Source of the DNA: Pampus argenteus
Taxonomy: Eukaryota; Chordata; Actinopteri; Scombriformes; Stromateidae
Direction of reading: 5' to 3'
DNA: 64,000 nucleotides
Assembly (NCBI GenBank): GCA_036937835.1
Contig: CM072877.1
Location: forward strand, 19,439,001 to 19,503,000
Numbering within the stretch: the stretch's first letter is position 1; each line of letters starts with the position of its first letter. A program made the translations under genes and the position numbers. The notes beneath the pieces were generated by a model. That model was not told the DNA's origin, searched no databases, and saw only the letters and a list, made by a program, of their open reading frames with translations. This document shows, piece by piece, positions 61,601 to 64,000 of this stretch.

Positions 61601-63434
61601 ATATCTTAAACACGGCTTCGTTTGTCACACTGAGATCATAACGTACCCTTGATCCTTAAACTTCTCCACGTCCTCCATCGGGTTCGTTCCACCGATCAGT
61701 AAAATCTGCCTGAAAAAACAAACATGAAGCCTTTTAACGACTTAAAAACACAAAATAGTCAGAGGGAGAAGTTCTTCTGGCACAAACAGAAATAAACACG
61801 TTTAATAGAAGGTTATGATATTGTAATTTCTAACATTTTCAGTGATTTTTGCTCGTTTCTAGTTTCCTCATTTATATGCTTATTGCATTGTCACTACATG
61901 TGTCATCCAGACATGCTAATATTGAGTAAGTTATTCATGCATGTGAACAGTACTATACATGTTCTGACTACTGAGGGGAAAAAAATGACATTTTATAACT
62001 TTTGGTTTTCAATCCAACACATGTGTACATATAAATATATAAACATATATACATACATACATACATGAAAGCTCTGGAAGAAGCTAGTAAATGGACTCTG
62101 TGTCAGAAGTCGTTTTTAGTGTTTGTTTACTTGGAGTAACAACAGTAAAAACAGAGTTTGGCTGAATATGTTTTCATATTTCATGACTTTAACTTCGTAC
62201 TTACGTGAACTGTGGAAACTTCTGGATAAACTGCTCCATCACTTCACTGATCTGAAGCGCCAGTTCTCTTGTGGGGGTGATCACCAGAGCACCGACCTGC
62301 AGGAAGACACCACTGAAAGCTCAACGCAGTCCAAACCTCGGTCTCATTAAAGCTATAATAAAACATCTAAAAACAACTTGTCGAGTTGTGTGCTTATGTT
62401 GTCTCAAATGCTTCCAACAACGTTCAGACCCAGAGAAGGTAACGACATACATACTGTGCATTCAATTATATCTTTGACCATAAAATACGACATTTCAACC
62501 CTTTTTAAAATCACGAATCGGCCCCAAGAATAAGTTGACTGGTCGCAGCAGAGTCAGAAGTGATAAATTCACTATCCAGAGACAATTATCGGCTGCAGCA
62601 GGTGAATCAGTGAAAGTAAAGTTTTGGTCCGTGCTGTGTTGTGTTGTGTTGTGTTGTGTTGTGTTGTGTTGTGTTGTGTTGTGCTGTGCTGTGCTGTGCT
62701 GTGCTGTGTTGTGTTGTGTTGTGTTGTGTTGTGTTGTGTTGTGTTGTGTTGTGTTGTGTTGTGTTGTGTTGTGTTGTGCTGTGCTGTGCTGTGTTGTGCT
62801 GTGCTGTGCTGTGCTGTGCTGTAATAACTCAGTAACCTGCATCTTCTTCAGCTTCTCTTCTCTCCTCAGCAGCAGCTCAATTATAGGAATCACAAACGCC
62901 AGCGTCTTTCCGCTGCCAGTCACCTGCAACCAGAAAACATTAAAAATACACAAACAAAGGTGTGTTTTTAGAGCTGCAACAATTAGTCGATTAATTGCCA
63001 ACTATTTTAAATTAACTGATTAATCATTTTTGTGCTACTGAGTGCGTCTGATTTATTCAATAGAGATCATTTTAATAACTGACTTTTTTTAAGCTTTAAG
63101 GGTTAACTGTTATTCTTATCAGCCACAATAAATAAACAACAAATCGTTAATTAATTAATTGATTATCTGAATAACTTCACACTTACCGCCTCAGCAGCAA
63201 CATCTTTGTTACTCATGAAAAGCGGAATACAAGCAGCCTAGAAAACAAACAGAAAGCCGGCGGTGAGTTTTCAGCCTGCTGCTGTTGACAAGCGGACAGA
63301 CACGTTTCAGGTGCTCGTCGTGTTACCTGTACAGGTGTCATGTGCGTGAATTTCACTTCGTCGAGCGTCTCTAAAATCCTGTCGTTGAGTTTAACAGGTA
63401 AACTGTCCCACGTCCCGTCTGTCTCGTTGTCCAT
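58681..63434 (-). CDS. ddx55: ATP-dependent RNA helicase DDX55
   Basis: Coding exons on the minus strand: 63434-63327, 63237-63187, 62923-62837, 62296-62205, 61709-61647, 61549-61400, 61172-60980, 60899-60817, 60610-60479, 60395-60303, 59894-59780, 59491-59323, 59231-58936, 58845-58681; 1797 nt, 598 residues (human 600). DEAD-box motifs in order: Q region (FTHMTPVQ), motif I VTGSGKT, Ia ITPTRELALQI, Ib ATPGRLEDMF, II LDEADRLLDMGFE, III FSATQTQEL, IV LVFFSTCACVEYYG, V VCTDVMARGIDIPD, VI HRCGRTARIG. The C terminus is Lys/Arg-rich (KNKAWSKQTSKKERRKKRAAKRK), then acidic. DDX55 and yeast Spb4 act in 60S subunit assembly in the nucleolus. The split of motif I across exons 2 and 3 and all junctions keep frame. 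Confidence 0.96.
62630..62822 (+). repeat. Pentanucleotide GTGTT/GTGCT minisatellite in ddx55 intron 3
   Basis: About 190 bp of a strictly 5-bp repeat in which GTGTT and GTGCT units alternate in blocks, ending 14 bp from the donor of the exon at 62923-62837. The strand is strongly G+T. Apparent Cys-rich ORFs here are artefacts of the repeat. Confidence 0.95.
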
Positions 63435-64000
63435 GCTGGAAACACACCAACAGGTTTTAGGCTAAAGTTGTTAGCCACCGCTGAGCTAGCTGACTGGCTC
63501 CCCACGCTGCTCCGACTTCCGGGTGCGCTGATGTTTACACGCCGGGTGGAAACTGAAGCTGCACCGGTCGATCCGCGAACCGCTGGCCCTTTATTTATTT
63601 ATTTATTTATTTATCCTCCTATTATTTTGTTTTTATTGACTATAAAGAGCTTCGAGCACAATCATCTTAATCAAATGTATATTTTGTAATAAATTGACAC
63701 TTTTCATCATTTCTTACCTCATGCAACTTAAGTTAAGTCGTTCCCGTTGTGGGATGAATAAAATACATCTAATCCAATCTAATATATTTTTTAATTTCCT
63801 GGCACTTTGTTTACCCTTTTTGTTTTTCATAATTATGTTACATTATGTTTTTTAAGTGTTTTAAAATTTTATTTTTAGCAATATATATAAAAATTTAGCA
63901 AGTATTAAGATACTTCAGTAAAAGTAGCAGTACCACAGTGTAGTACTGCAATAGTCGTGGTAAATATTAATAATAATTTCATCATCATTTTGATTAACTA
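63435..64000. other. ddx55 upstream region and right flank
   Basis: 63435-63600 is moderately GC-rich and presumably holds the ddx55 promoter. An ATTT repeat lies at 63591-63613, and a sequence resembling a retroelement end (GTGGGATGAATAAAATACATC) at about 63751. Nothing else seen. Confidence 0.4.

Noticed and set aside
62535..63023. Cys-Val-Leu repeat ORFs and the opposite-strand His-Asn-Thr repeat ORFs
   Set aside because: Direct translation of the 5-bp minisatellite in a ddx55 intron; no splice or start logic.

Overview
The window looks like nuclear DNA of a spiny-rayed (percomorph-like) teleost. It holds compact intron-bearing vertebrate genes whose products align exon by exon with known vertebrate proteins, abundant short tandem repeats, and fish-type repeats (an L2-like LINE fragment, Penelope-type tails, hAT-like MITEs, retroelement tails ending in TATC repeats). 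All identifications come from reading translations and splice sites by eye. No database search was run.

Layout, left to right: ccdc62 (minus strand, 5' part only, running off the left edge); denr (plus); a single-exon hydroxycarboxylic acid receptor gene (plus); a repeat-rich block at about 11.7-26.5 kb with two near-identical copies of an intronless 1011-codon gene (minus) that I do not recognise; clip1 (plus, 22 coding exons, 909 aa predicted); bcl7a (minus, 6 exons, 199 aa); eif2b1 (plus, 9 exons, 302 aa); and ddx55 (minus, 14 exons, 598 aa). From memory, the recognised genes have human orthologues on 12q24.31, and the convergent eif2b1/ddx55 arrangement is shared with human.

The conserved genes are housekeeping or cytoskeletal: DENR (translation reinitiation and recycling), eIF2B alpha (guanine exchange on eIF2), DDX55 (60S ribosome biogenesis helicase), CLIP1 (microtubule plus-end tracking), BCL7A (SWI/SNF subunit), CCDC62 (a coiled-coil protein, testis-enriched in mammals) and HCAR (a Gi-coupled receptor for small carboxylates). 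They do not form an operon-like unit.

The most unusual part is 13.1-26.4 kb. A unit of about 6.3 kb is tandemly duplicated. Each copy carries an intact 3036-nt ORF whose product has a 420-residue N-terminal region followed by five repeats of about 115 residues. Each copy also has a putative 3' UTR with a perfect 23-bp hairpin, an upstream region with a 30-bp tandem repeat and perfect palindromes, and a retroelement block. A Penelope-type tail containing a hammerhead-ribozyme-like motif lies between the units. The two proteins differ at 15 of 1011 positions, so the duplication is recent.
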